From contig OX326959.1 of the NCBI GenBank assembly GCA_946800325.1, positions 49,172,784 to 49,236,783 on the forward strand: DNA of 64,000 nt, read 5' to 3'. Of the stretch, positions 47,150 through 61,600 are shown one piece after another. Position 1 is the stretch's first letter; each line of letters starts with the position of its first letter. Source of the DNA: Luzula sylvatica. Its lineage: Eukaryota; Streptophyta; Magnoliopsida; Poales; Juncaceae. The notes beneath the pieces were generated by a model, which saw only the letters and a program-made list of their open reading frames with translations, had not been told where the DNA came from and ran no database searches. The translations under genes were made by a program, and so were the position numbers.

Positions 47150-50100
47150 AACTGAAGTCTAACATCTTCAAAAATATCAATTATCATTTTTTCTAAAAAA
47201 GACCAAAATAGTTCTCTAAAATGAGCAAAATACTTCATTTTTCATGTTTTTCTTAAAAAACTCCGGGATTGAAGATTAACAAATTTCTATTTTTCCTATT
47301 TTTTGCATAAAATCAAAAACTGAAATCTAACACCTTTGAAAAATATCAATTATCATTTTTTTCTAAATGAGTCCAAAATAGTTCTCTAAAATGAGCAAAA
47401 TACTTCATTTTTCATGTTTTTCTCAAAAAACTTCGTGATTGAAGACTAACACATACAAATTTCAATTTTTCCAATTTTTTGCAAAATATAAAAAACTGAA
47501 GTCTAACACCTTCAAAAATATCAATTATCATTTTTTCTAAAATAGACCAAAATAGTTCTCTAAAATGAGCAAAATACTTCATTTTTCATGTTTTTCTCAA
47601 AAAACTCCGGGACTGAAGACTAACACATACAAATTTCTATTTTTCCTATTTTTTGCATAAAATCAAAAACTGAAGTCTAACACCCTCAAAAATAAAAATT
47701 ATCATTTTTTCTAAAAAGGACCAAAATATTTCTCAAAACTGAGCAAAATACTTCATTTTTCATGTTTTTCTCAAAAAATTACGTGATTGAAGACTAACAC
47801 ATACAAATTTCTATTTTTCCAATTTTTGCAAAAAATCAAAAACTTAAGTCTAACACCTTCAAAAATATCAATTATCATTTTTTCTAAAAGAGTCCAAAAT
47901 AGTTCTCTAAAATGAGCAAAGTACTTCATTTTTCATGTTTTTCTAAAAAAACTTCGTGTTTGAAGACTAACACATACAAATTTCTATTTTTCCTATTTTT
48001 TGCAAAAAATCAAAAAATGAAGTCTAACACCTTCAAAAATATCAATTATCATTTTTTCTAAAAAAGGCCAAAATAGTTCTCTAAAATGAGCAAAATACTT
48101 AATTTTTCATGTTTTTCTCAAAAATTTCCGGGATTGAAGACTAACACATACAAATTTCTATTTTTCCTGTTTTTTGCATAAAATCAAAAACTGAAGTCTA
48201 ACACCTTCAAAAATATCAATTATCATTTTTTTCTAAAAGATTCCAAAATAGTTCTCTAAAATGAGCAAAATACTTCATTTTTCATGTTTTTCTAAAAAAA
48301 CTTCGTGATTGAAGACTAACACATACAAATTTCTATTTTGCCTATTTTTTGCAAAATATAAAAAACTGAAGCCTAACACCTTCAAAAATATCAATTATCA
48401 TTTTTTCGAAAAGAGTCCAAAATAGTTCTCTAAAATGAGCAAAATACTTCATTTTTCATGTTTTTCTCAAAAAGCTTCGTGATTGAAGACTAACACATAC
48501 AAATTTCTATTTTTCCTATTTTGTGCAAAAAATCAGAAACTGAAGTCTAACACCTTCAAAAATATCAATTATCATTTTTTCTAAAAAAGACCAAAATAGT
48601 TCTCTAAAATGAGCAAAATACTTTATTTTTCATGTTTTTCTTAAAAAACTCCTGGATTGAAGACTAACAAATTTCTATTTTTCCTATTTTCTGCATAAAA
48701 TCAAAAACTTAAGTCTAACACCTTCAAAAATAACAATTATCATTTTTTCTAAAAAAGACCAAAATAGTTCTCTAAAATGAGCAAAATACTTCATTTTTCT
48801 TGTTTTTCTCAAAAAATTCCGTGATTGAAGACTAACACATACAAATTTCAATTTTTCCAATTTTTTGCAAAATATAAAAAACTGAAGTCTTACACCTTCA
48901 AAAATATCAATTATCATTTTTTCTATAATAGACCAAAATAGTTCTTTAAAATGAGCAAAATACTTCATTTTTCATGTTTTTCTCAAAAAACTCCGGGACT
49001 GAAGACTAATACATACGAATTTCTATTATTCCTATTTTGGGCAAAAAATCAAAAACTGAAGTCTAACACCTTCAAAAATATCAACTATCATTTTTTCTAA
49101 AAAAGACCAAAATAGTTCTCTAAAATGAGCAAAATACTTTATTTTTCATGTTTTTCTTAAAAAACTCTGGGATTGAAGAATAACAAATTTCTATTTTTCC
49201 TATTTTCTGCATAAAATCAAAAACTGAAGTCTAACACCTTCAAAAATATCAATTATCATTTTTTTCTAAAAGAGACCAAAATAGTTCTCTAAAATGAGCA
49301 AAATACTTCATTTTTCATGTTTTTCTCAAAAAACTTCGTGATTGAAGACTAACACATACAAATTTCTATTTTTCCTATTTTTTGCATAAAATCAAAAACT
49401 GAAGTCTAACACCTTCAAAAATATCAATTATCATTTTTTCTAAAAAAGACCAAAATAGTTCTCTAAAATGAGCAAAATACTTCATTTTTCTTGTTTTTCT
49501 CAAAAAACTCCCGTATTGAAGACTAACACATACAAATTTCTATTTTGCCTATTTTTTGCAAAAAATCAAAAACTGAAGTCTAACACCTTCAAAAATATCA
49601 ATTATCATTTTTTCTAAAATAGACCAAAATAGTTCTCTAAAATGAGCAAAATACTTCATTTTTCATGTTTTTCTCAAAAAACTTCGTGATTGAAGACTAA
49701 CACATACAAATTTCTATTTTTCCAATTTTTTGCAAAAAATCAAAACCTGAAGTCTAACACCTTCAAAAATATCAATTATCATTTTTTTCTAAAAAAGACC
49801 AAAATAGTTCTCTAAAATGAGCAAAATACTTCATTATTCATGTTTTTTCTCAAAAAATTCCGTGATTGAAGACTAACACATACAAATTTCTATTTTTCCA
49901 ATTTTTTGAAAAAAATCAAAAACTGAAGTCTAACATATTCAAAAATATCAATTATCATTTTTTCTAAAAAAGACCAAAATAGTTCTCTAAAATGAGCAAA
50001 ATACTTCATTTTTCATGTTTTTCTCGAAAAATTCCGGGATTGAAGACTAACACATACAAATTTTTATTTTTCCTCTTTTTTTGCATAAAATCGAAAACTG

Positions 50101-50190
50101 AAGTCTAACACCTTCAAAAATATCAATTATCATTTTTTCTAAAAAAGACCAAAATAGTTCTCTAAAATGAGCAAAATACTTCATTTTTCA
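47150..50190 (+). repeat. 3290-bp satellite block, copy 2 (right end replaced)
   Basis: It follows copy 1. After about 50190 the sequence switches from the 46.9-kb type ('CTTAAAAAACTCCGGG') to the 33.58-kb type ('GATTTTCTC..TTCCTTG'), marking a recombination junction. About 3.04 kb matches copy 1. Confidence 0.75.
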
Positions 50191-52660
50191 TGATTTTCTC
50201 AAAAAATTCCTTGATTGAAGACTAACTCATACAAATTTCAATTTTTCCAATTTTTTGCAAAAAATAAAAAACTGAAGTCTAACACCTTCAAAAATATCAA
50301 TTATCATTTTTTCTAAAATAGACCAAAATAGTTCTCTAAAATGAGCAAAATACTTCATTTTTCATGTTTTTCTCAAAACACTCCGGGATTGAAGACTAAC
50401 ACATACAAATTTCTATATTTCCTATTTTTATCATAAAATCAAAAACTGAAGTCTAACACCTTCAAAAATATCAATTATCATTTTTTCTAAAAAAGACCAA
50501 AATAGTTCTCTAAAATGAGCAAAATACATAATTTTTCATGTTTTTCTCAAAAAATTCCGGGATTGAAGACTAACACATACAAATTTCTATTTTTCCTATT
50601 TTTTGCACAAAATCAAAAACTGAAGTCTAACACCTTCAAAAATATCAATTATCATTTTTTTCTAAAAGAGTGCAAAATAGTTCTCTAAAATGAGCAAAAT
50701 ACTTCATTTTTCGTGTTTTTCTAAAAAAACTTCGTGATTGAACACTAACACATACAAATTTCTATTTTGCCTATTTTTTGCAAAAAATCAAAAACTGAAG
50801 TCTAACACCTTCAAAAATATCAATTATCATTTTTTCTAAAAGAGTCCAAAATAGTTCTCTAAAATGAGCAAAATACTTCATTTTTCATGTTTTTCTCAAA
50901 AAACTTCGTGATTGAAGACTAACACATACAAATTTCTATTTTTCCTATTTTTTGCAAAAAATCAAAAACTGAAGTCTAACACCTTCCAAAATATGAATTA
51001 TCATTTTTTCTAAAAAAGACCAAAATAGTTCTCTAAAATGAGCAAAATACTTTATTTTTCATGTTTTTCTTAAAAAACTCCGGGATTGAAGACTAACAAA
51101 TTTCTATTTTTCCTATTTTTTGCATAAAATCAAAAACTGAAGTCTAACACCTTCAAAAATATCACTTAACATTTTTTTCTAAAAGAGTCCAAAATAGTTC
51201 TCTAAAATGAGCAAAATACTTCATTTTTCATGTTTTTCTCAAAAAACTTCGTGATTGAAGACTAACACATACAAATTTCAATTTTTCCAATTTTTTTCAA
51301 AAAATAAAAAACTGAAGTCTAACACCTTCAAAAATATCAATTATCATTTTTTCTAAAATAGACCAAAATAGTTCTCTAAAATGAGCAAAACACTTCATTT
51401 TTCATGTTTTTCTCAAAAAACTCCGGGATTGAAGACTAACACATACAAATTTCTATTTTTCCTATTTTTTGCATAAAATCAAAAACTGAAGTCTAAGACC
51501 TTCAAAAATATCAATTATCATTTTTTCTAAAAAGACCAAAATAGTTCTCTAAAATGAGCAAAATACTTCATTTTTAATGTTTTTCTCAAAAAATTCCGTG
51601 ATTGAAGACTAACACATACAAATTTCTATTTTTCCAATTTTTTGCAAAAAATCAAAAATTGAAGTCTAACACCCTAAAAAATATCAACTATCATTTTTTC
51701 AAAAAAAGACCAAAATAGTTCTCTAAAATGAGAAAAATACTTCATTTTTTATTTTTTTCGCAAAAAATTCCGTGATTGAAGACTAACACATACAAATTTC
51801 TATTTTTCCTATTTTTTGCAAAAAATCAAAAACTGAAGTCTAACACCTTCAAAAATATCAATTATCATTTTTTCTAAAAAAGACCAAAATAGTTCTCTAA
51901 AATGAGCAAAATACTTTATTTTTCATGTTTTTTCTGAAAAAACTCCGGGATTGAAGACTAACAAATTTCTATTTTTCCTATTTTCTGCATAAAATAAAAA
52001 ACTGAAGTCTAACACCTTCAAAAATATCAATTATTATTTTTTTCTAAAAGAGTCCAAAATAGTTCTCTAAAATGAGCAAAATACTTCATTTTTCATGTTT
52101 TTCTCAAAAAACTTCGTGATTGAAGACTAACACATACAAATTTCAATTTTTCCAATTTTTTTCAAAAAATAAAAAACTGAAGTCTAAGACCTTCAAAAAT
52201 GTCAATTATCATTTTTTCTAAAAAAGACCAAAATAGTTCTCTAAAATGAGCAAAATACTTCATTTTTCATGATTTTCTCAAAAAATTCCTTGATTGAAGA
52301 CTAACTCATACAAATTTCAATTTTTCCAATTTTTTGCAAAAAATAAAAAACTGAAGTCTAACACCTTCAAAAATATCAATTATCATTTTTTCTAAAAGAG
52401 ACCAATATAGTTCTCTAAAATGAGCAAAATACTTCATTTTTCATGATTTTCTCAAAACACTCCGGGATTGAAGACTAACACAGACAAATTTCTATTTTTC
52501 CTATTTTTATCATAAAATCAAAAACTGAAGTCTAACACCTTCAAAAATATCAATTATCATTTTTTCTAAAAGTGTCCAAAATAGTTCTCTAAAATGAGCA
52601 AAATACTTCATTTTTCATGTTTTTCTAAAAAAACTTCGTGATTGAAGACTAACACATACA
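49634..52660 (+). repeat. satellite segment, downstream partner of 33030-36060
   Basis: See 33030-36060. Within it the part from about 51650 recurs again near 53207 ('CACCCTAAAAAATATCAACT'), so a further local duplication of about nine monomers is nested here. Confidence 0.8.
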
Positions 52661-55600
52661 AATTTCTATTTTGCCTATTTTTGGCAAAAAATGAAAAACT
52701 GAAGCCTAACACCTTCAAAAATATCAATTATCATTTTTTCGAAAAGAGTACAAAATAGTTCTCTAAAATGAGCAAAATACTTTATTTTTCATGTTTTTCT
52801 CAAAAAGCTTCGTGATTGAAGACTAACACATACAAATTTCTATTTTTCCTATTTTGTGCAAAAAATCACAAACTGAAGTCTAACACCTTCAAAAATATCA
52901 ATTATCATTTTTTCTAAAAAAGACCAAAATAGTTCTCTAAAATGAGCAAAATACTTTATTTTTCATGTTTTTCTTAAAAAACTCCGGGATTGAAGACTAA
53001 CAAATTTCTATTTTTCCTATTTTCTGCATAAAATCAAAAACTGAAGTCTAACACCTTCAAAAATATCAATTATCATTTTTTCTAAAAAAGACCAAAATAG
53101 TTCTCTAAAATGAGCAAAATACTTCATTTTTCTTGTTTTTCTCAAAAAATTCCGTGATTGAAGACTAACACATACAAATTTCTATTTTTCCAATTTTTTG
53201 CAAAAAATCAAAAATTGAAGTCTAACACCCTAAAAAATATCAACTATCATTTTTTCAAAAAAAGACCAAAATAGTTCTCTAAAATGAGAAAAATACTTCA
53301 TTTTTTATTTTTTTCTCAAAAAATTCCGTGATTGAAGACTAACACATACAAATTTCTATTTTTCCTATTTTTTGCAAAAAATCAAAAACTGAAGTCTAAC
53401 ACCTTCAAAAATATCAATTATCATTTTTTCTAAAAAAGACCAAAATAGTTCTCTAAAATGAGCAAAATACTTTATTTTTCATGTTTTTTCTGAAAAAACT
53501 CCGGGATTGAAGACTAACAAATTTCTATTTTTCCTATTTTCTGCATAAAATAAAAAACTGAAGTCTAACACCTTCAAAAATATCAATTATTATTTTTTTC
53601 TAAAAGAGTCCAAAATAGTTCTCTAAAATGAGCAAAATACTTCATTTTTCATGTTTTTCTCAAAAAACTTCGTGATTGAAGACTAACACATACAAATTTC
53701 AATTTTTCCAATTTTTTTCAAAAAATAAAAAACTGAAGTCTAAGACCTTCAAAAATGTCAATTATCATTTTTTCTAAAAAAGACCAAAATAGTTCTCTAA
53801 AATGAGCAAAATACTTCATTTTTCATGATTTTCTCAAAAAATTCCTTGATTGAAGACTAACTCATACAAATTTCAATTTTTCCAATTTTTTGCAAAAAAT
53901 AAAAAACTGAAGTCTAACACCTTCAAAAATATCAATTATCATTTTTTCTAAAAGAGACCAATATAGTTCTCTAAAATGAGCAAAATACTTCATTTTTCAT
54001 GATTTTCTCAAAACACTCCGGGATTGAAGACTAACACAGACAAATTTCTATTTTTCCTATTTTTATCATAAAATCAAAAACTGAAGTCTAACACCTTCAA
54101 AAATATCAATTATCATTTTTTCTAAAAGTGTCCAAAATAGTTCTCTAAAATGAGCAAAATACTTCATTTTTCATGTTTTTCTAAAAAAACTTCGTGATTG
54201 AAGACTAACACATACAAATTTCTATTTTGCCTATTTTTGGCAAAAAATGAAAAACTGAAGCCTAACACCTTCAAAAATATCAATTATCATTTTTTCGAAA
54301 AGAGTACAAAATAGTTCTCTAAAATGAGCAAAATACTTTATTTTTCATGTTTTTCTCAAAAAGCTTCGTGATTGAAGACTAACACATACAAATTTCTATT
54401 TTTCCTATTTTGTGCAAAAAATCACAAACTGAAGTCTAACACCTTCAAAAATATCAATTATCATTTTTTCTAAAAAAGACCAAAATAGTTCTCTAAAATG
54501 AGCAAAATACTTTATTTTTCATGTTTTTCTTAAAAAACTCCGGGATTGAAGACTAACAAATTTCTATTTTTCCTATTTTCTGCATAAAATCAAAAACTGA
54601 AGTCTAACACCTTCAAAAATATCAATTATCATTTTTTCTAAAAAAGACCAAAATAGTTCTCTAAAATGAGCAAAATACTTCATTTTTCTTGTTTTTCTCA
54701 AAAAATTCCGTGATTGAAGACTAACACATACAAATTTCAATTTTTCCAATTTTTTGCAAAATATAAAAAACTGAAGTCTAACACCTTCAAAAATATCAAT
54801 TATCATTTTTTCTATAATAGACCAAAATAGTTCTCTAAAATGAGCAAAATACTTCATTTTTCATGTTTTTCTCAAAAAACTCCGGGACTGAAGACTAATA
54901 CATACAAATTTCTATTATTCCTATTTTAGGCAAAAAATCAAAAACTGAAGTCTAACACCTTCAAAAATATCAATTATCATTTTTTCTAAAAAAGACCAAA
55001 ATAGTTCTCTAAAATGAGCAAAATACTTTATTTTTCATGTTTTTCTTAAAAAACTCCGGGATTGAAGACTAACAAATTTCTATTTTTCCTATTTTCTGCA
55101 TAAAATCAAAAACTGAAGTCTAACACCTTCAAAAATATCAATTATCATTTTTTTATAAAAGAGACCAAAATAGTTCTCTAAAATGAGCAAAATACTTCAT
55201 TTTTCATGTTTTTCTCAAAAAACTTCGTGATTGAAGACTAACACATACAAATTTCAATATTTCCAATTTTTTTCAAAAAATAAAAAACTGAAGTCTAACA
55301 CCTTCAAAAATATCAATTATCATTTTTTCTAAAAAAGACCAAAATAGTTCTCTAAAATGAGCAAAATACTTTATTTTTCATGTTTTTCTTAAAAAAATGC
55401 GGGATTGAAGACTAACAAATTTCTATTTTTCCAATTTTTGGCATAAAATCAAAAACTGAAGTCTAACACCTTCAAAAATATCAATTATCATTTTTTTCTA
55501 AAAGAGTCCAAAATAATTCTCTAAAATGAGCAAAATACTTCATTTTTCATGTTTTTCTCAAAAAACTTCGTGATTGAAGACTAACACATACAAATTTCTA

Positions 55601-58600
55601 TTTTGCCTATTTTTTGCAAAAAATTAAAAACTGAAGTCTAACACCTTCAAAAATATCAATTTTCATTTTTTCTAAAAAAGACCAAAATAGTTCTCTAAAA
55701 TGAGCAAAATACTTCATTTTTCATGTTTTTCTCAAAAAACTTCGTGATTGAAGACTAACACATACAAATTTCTATTTTGCCTATTTTTTTGCAAAAAATC
55801 AAAAACTGAAGTCTAACACCTTCAAAAATATCAATTATCATTTTTTCTAAAAAAGACCAAAATAGTTCTCTAAAATGAGCAAAATACTTTATTTTTCATG
55901 TTTTTCTTAAAAAACTCCGGGATTGAAGACTAACAAATTTCTATTTTTCCTATTTTCTGCATAAAATCAAAAATTGAAGTCTAACACCTTCAAAAATATC
56001 AATTATCATTTTTTTTCTAAAAGAGTCCAAAATAGTTCTCTAAAATGAGCAAAATACTTCATTTTTCATGTTTTTCTCAAAAAACTTCGTGATTGAAGAC
56101 TAACACATACAAATTTCTATTTTGCCTATTTTTTGCAAAAAATCAAAAACTGAAGTCTAACATCTTCAAAAATATCAATTATCATTTTTTCTAAAAAAGA
56201 CCAAAATAGTTCTCTAAAATGAGCAAAATACTTCATTTTTCATGTTTTTCTTAAAAAACTCCGGGATTGAAGATTAACAAATTTCTATTTTTCCTATTTT
56301 TTGCATAAAATCAAAAACTGAAATCTAACACCTTTGAAAAATATCAATTATCATTTTTTTCTAAATGAGTCCAAAATAGTTCTCTAAAATGAGCAAAATA
56401 CTTCATTTTTCATGTTTTTCTCAAAAAACTTCGTGATTGAAGACTAACACATACAAATTTCAATTTTTCCAATTTTTTGCAAAATATAAAAAACTGAAGT
56501 CTAACACCTTCAAAAATATCAATTATCATTTTTTCTAAAATAGACCAAAATAGTTCTCTAAAATGAGCAAAATACTTCATTTTTCATGTTTTTCTCAAAA
56601 AACTCCGGGACTGAAGACTAACACATACAAATTTCTATTTTTCCTATTTTTTGCATAAAATCAAAAACTGAAGTCTAACACCCTCAAAAATATCAATTAT
56701 CATTTTTTCTAAAAAGGACCAAAATATTTCTCAAAACTGAGCAAAATACTTCATTTTTCATGTTTTTTTCAAAAAATTACGTGATTGAAGACTAACACAT
56801 ACAAATTTCTATTTTTCCAATTTTTACAAAAAATCAAAAACTTAAGTCTAACACCTTCAAAAATATCAATTATCATTTTTTCTAAAAGAGTCCAAAATAG
56901 TTCTCTAAAATGAGCAAAGTACTTCATTTTTCATGTTTTTCTAAAAAAACTTCGTGTTTGTAGACTAACACATACAAATTTCTATTTTTCCTATTTTTTG
57001 CAAAAAATCAAAAAATTAAGTCTAACACCTTCAAAAATATCAATTATCATTTTTTCTAAAAAAGGCCAAAATAGTTCTCTAAAATGAGCAAAATACTTAA
57101 TTTTTCATGTTTTTCTCAAAAATTTCCGGGATTGAAGACTAACACATACAAATTTCTATTTTTCCTGTTTTTTGCATAAAATCAAAAACTGATGTCTAAC
57201 ACCTTCAAAAATATCAATTATCATTTTTTTCTAAAAGATTCCAAAATAGTTCTCTAAAATGAGCAAAATACTTCATTTTTCATGTTTTTCTAAAAAAACT
57301 TCGTGATTGAAGACTAACACATACAAATTTCTATTTTGCCTATTTTTTGCAAAATATGAAAAACTGAAGCCTAACACCTTCAAAAATATCAATTATCATT
57401 TTTTCGAAAAGAGTCCAAAATAGTTCTCTAAAATGAGCAAAATACTTCATTTTTCATGTTTTTCTCAAAAAGCTTCGTGATTGAAGACTAACACATACAA
57501 ATTTCTATTTTTCCTATTTTGTGCAAAAAATCAGAAACTGAAGTCTAACACCTTCAAAAATATCAATTATCATTTTTTCTAAAAAAGACCAAAATAGTTC
57601 TCTAAAATGAGCAAAATACTTTATTTTTCATGTTTTTCTTAAAAAACTCCGGGATTGAAGACTAACAAATTTCTATTTTTCCTATTTTCTGCATAAAATC
57701 AAAAACTTAAGTCTAACACCTTCAAAAATATCAATTATCATTTTTTCTAAAAAAGACCAAAATAGTTCTCTAAAATGAGCAAAATACTTCATTTTTCTTG
57801 TTTTTCTCAAAAAATTCCGTGATTGAAGACTAACACATACAAATTTCAATTTTTCCAATTTTTTGCAAAATATAAAAAACTGAAGTCTTACACCTTCAAA
57901 AATATCAATTATCATTTTTTCTATAATAGACCAAAATAGTTCTCTAAAATGAGCAAAATACTTCATTTTTCATGTTTTTCTCAAAAAACTCCGGGACTGA
58001 AGACTAATACATACAAATTTCTATTATTCCTATTTTGGGCAAAAAATCAAAAACTGAAGTCTAACACCTTCAAAAATATCAATTATCATTTTTTCTAAAA
58101 AAGACCAAAATAGTTCTCTAAAATGAGCAAAATATTTTATTTTTCATGTTTTTCTTAAAAAACTCCGGGATTGAAGACTAACAAATTTCTATTTTTCCTA
58201 TTTTCTGCATAAAATCAAAAACTGAAGTTTAACACCTTCAAAAATATCAATTATCATTTTTTTCTAAAAGAGACCAAAATAGTTCTCTAAAATGAGCAAA
58301 ATACTTCATTTTTCATGTTTTTCTCAAAAAACTTCGTGATTGAAGACTAACACATACAAATTTCAATTTTTCCAATTTTTTTCAAAAAATAAAAAACTGA
58401 AGTCTAACACCTTCAAAAATATCAATTATCATTTTTTCTAAAAAAGGCCAAAATAGTTCTCTAAAATGAGCAAAATACTTTATTTTTCATGTTTTTCTTA
58501 AAAAAATGCGGGATTGAAGACTAACAAATTTCTATTTTTCCTATTTTTGGCATAAAATCAAAAACTGAAGTCTAACACCTTCAAAAATATCAATTATCAT

Positions 58601-61600
58601 TTTTTCTAAAAGAGTCCAAAATAGTTCTCTAAAATGAGCAAAATACTTCATTTTTCATGTTTTTCTCAAAAAACATCGTGATTGAAGACTAACACATACA
58701 AATTTCTATTTTTCCTATTTTTTGCAAAAAATCAAAAACTGAAGTCTAACACCTTCAAAAATATGAATTATCATTTTTTCTAAAAAAGACCAAAATAGTT
58801 CTTTAAAATGAGCAAAATACTTGATTTTTCATGTTTTTTCTGAAAAAACTCCGGGATTGAAGACTAACAAATTTCTATTTTTCCTATTTTCTGCATAAAA
58901 TAAAAAACTGAAGTCTAACACCTTCAAAAATATCAATTATTATTTTTTTCTAAAAGAGTCCAAAATAGTTCTCTAAAATGAGCAAAATACTTCATTTTTC
59001 ATGTTTTTCTCAAAAAACTTCGTGATTGAAGACTAACACATACAAATTTCAATTTTTCCAATTTTTTTCAAAAAATAAAAAACTGAAGTCTAAGACCTTC
59101 AAAAATGTCAATTATCATTTTTTCTAAAAAAGACCAAAATAGTTCTCTAAAATGAGCAAAATACTTTATTTTTCATGTTTTTCTTAAAAAAATGCGGGAT
59201 TGAAGACTAACAAATTTCTATTTTTCCTATTTTTTGCATAAAATCAAAAACTGAAGTCTAACACCTTCAAAAATATCAATTATCATTTTTTCTAAAAAAG
59301 ACCAAAATAGTTCTCTAAAATGAGCAAAATACTTCATTTTTCATGATTTTCTCAAAAAATTCCTTGATTGAAGACTAACTCATACAAATTTCAATTTTTC
59401 CAATTTTTTGCAAAAAATAAAAAACTGAAGTCTTACACCTTCAAAAATATCAATTATCATTTTTTCTAAAATAGACCAATATAGTTCTCTAAAATGATCA
59501 AAATACTTCATTTTTCATGATTTTCTCAAAACACAACGGGATTGAAGACTAACACAGACAAATTTCTATTTTTCCTATTTTTATCATAAAATCAAAAACT
59601 GAAGTCTAACACCTTCAAAAATATCAATTATCATTTTTTCAAAAAGTGTCCAAAATAGTTCTCTAAAATGAGCAAAATACTTCATTTTTCATGTTTTTCT
59701 AAAAAAACTTCGTGATTGAAGACTAACACAAACAAATTTCTATTTTGCCTATTTTTTGCAAAAAATGAAAAACTGAAGCCTAACACCTTCAAAAATATCA
59801 ATTATCATTTTTTCTAAAAAAGACCAAAATAGTTCTCTAAAATGAGCAAAATATTTAATTTTTCATGTTTTTCTCAAAAAATTCCGGGATTGAAGACTAA
59901 CACATACAAATTTCTATTTTTCCCGTTTTTGGCATAAAATCAAAAACTGAAGTCTAACACCTTCAAAAATATCAATTATCATTTTTTTCTAAAAGAGTCC
60001 AAAATAGTTCTCTAAAATGAGCAAAATACTTCATTTTTCATGTTTTTCTAAAAAAACTTCGTGATTGAAGACTAACACATACAAATTTCTATTTTGCCTA
60101 TTTTTGGCAAAAAATGAAAAACTGAAGCCTAACACCTTCAAAAATATCAATTATCATTTTTTCGAAAAGAGTACAAAATAGTTCTCTAAAATGAGCAAAA
60201 TACTTTATTTTTCATGTTTTTCTCAAAAAGCTTCGTGATTGAAGAATAACACATACAAATTTCTATTTTTCCTATTTTGTGCAAAAAATCAGAAACTGAA
60301 GTCTAACACCTTGAAAAATATCAATTATCATTTTTTCTAAAAAAGACCAAAATAGTTCTCTAAAATGAGCAAAATACTTTATTTTTCATGTTTTTCTTAA
60401 AAAACTCCGGGATTGAAGACTAACAAATTTCTATTTTTCCTATTTTCTGCATAAAATCAAAAACTGAAGTCTAACACCTTCAAAAATATCAATTATCATT
60501 TTTTCTAAAAAAGACCAAAATAGTTCTTTAAAATGAGCAAAATACTTCATTTTTCTAATTTTTTTCAAAAAATTCCGTGATTGAAGACTAACACATACAA
60601 ATTTCAATTTTTCCAATTTTTTGCAAAATATAAAAAACTGAAGTCTAACACCTTCAAAAATATCAATTATCATTTTTTCTATAATAGACCAAAATAGTTC
60701 TCTAAAATGAGCAAAATACTTCATTTTTCATGTTTTTCTCAAAAAACTCCGGGACTGAAGACTAATACATACAAATTTCTATTATTCCTATTTTAGGCAA
60801 AAAATCAAAAACTGAAGTCTAACACCTTCAAAAATATCAATTATCATTTTTTCTAAAAAAGACCAAAATAGTTCTCTAAAATGAGCAAAATACTTTATTT
60901 TTCATGTTTTTCTTAAAAAACTCCGGGATTGAAGACTAACAAATTTCTATTTTTCCTATTTTCTGCATAAAATCAAAAATTGAAGTCTAACACCTTCAAA
61001 AATATCAATTATCATTTTTTTCTAAAAGAGTCCAAAATAGTTCTCTAAAATGAGCAAAATACTTCATTTTATATGTTTTTCTCAAAAAACTTCGAGATTG
61101 AAGACTAACACATACAAATTTCTATTTTGCCTATTTTTTGTAAAAAATCAAAAACTGAAGTCTAACATCTTCAAAAATATCAATTATCATTTTTTCTAAA
61201 AAAGACCAAAATAGTTCTCTAAAATGAGCAAAATACTTCATTTTTCATGTTTTTCTTAAAAAACTCCGGGATTGAAGATTAACAAATTTCTATTTTTTGC
61301 ATAAAATCAAAAACTGAAATCTAACACCTTTGAAAAATATCAATTATCATTTTTTTCTAAATGAGTCCAAAATAGTTCTCTAAAATGAGCAAAATACTTC
61401 ATTTTTCATGTTTTTCTCAAAAAACTTCGTGATTGAAGACTAACACATACAAATTTCAATTTTTCCAATTTTTTGCAAAATATAAAAAACTGAAGTCTAT
61501 CACCTTCAAAAATATCAATTATCATTTTTTCTAAAATAGACCAAAATAGTTCTCTAAAATGAGCAAAATACTTCATTTTTCATGTTTTTCTCAAAAAACT

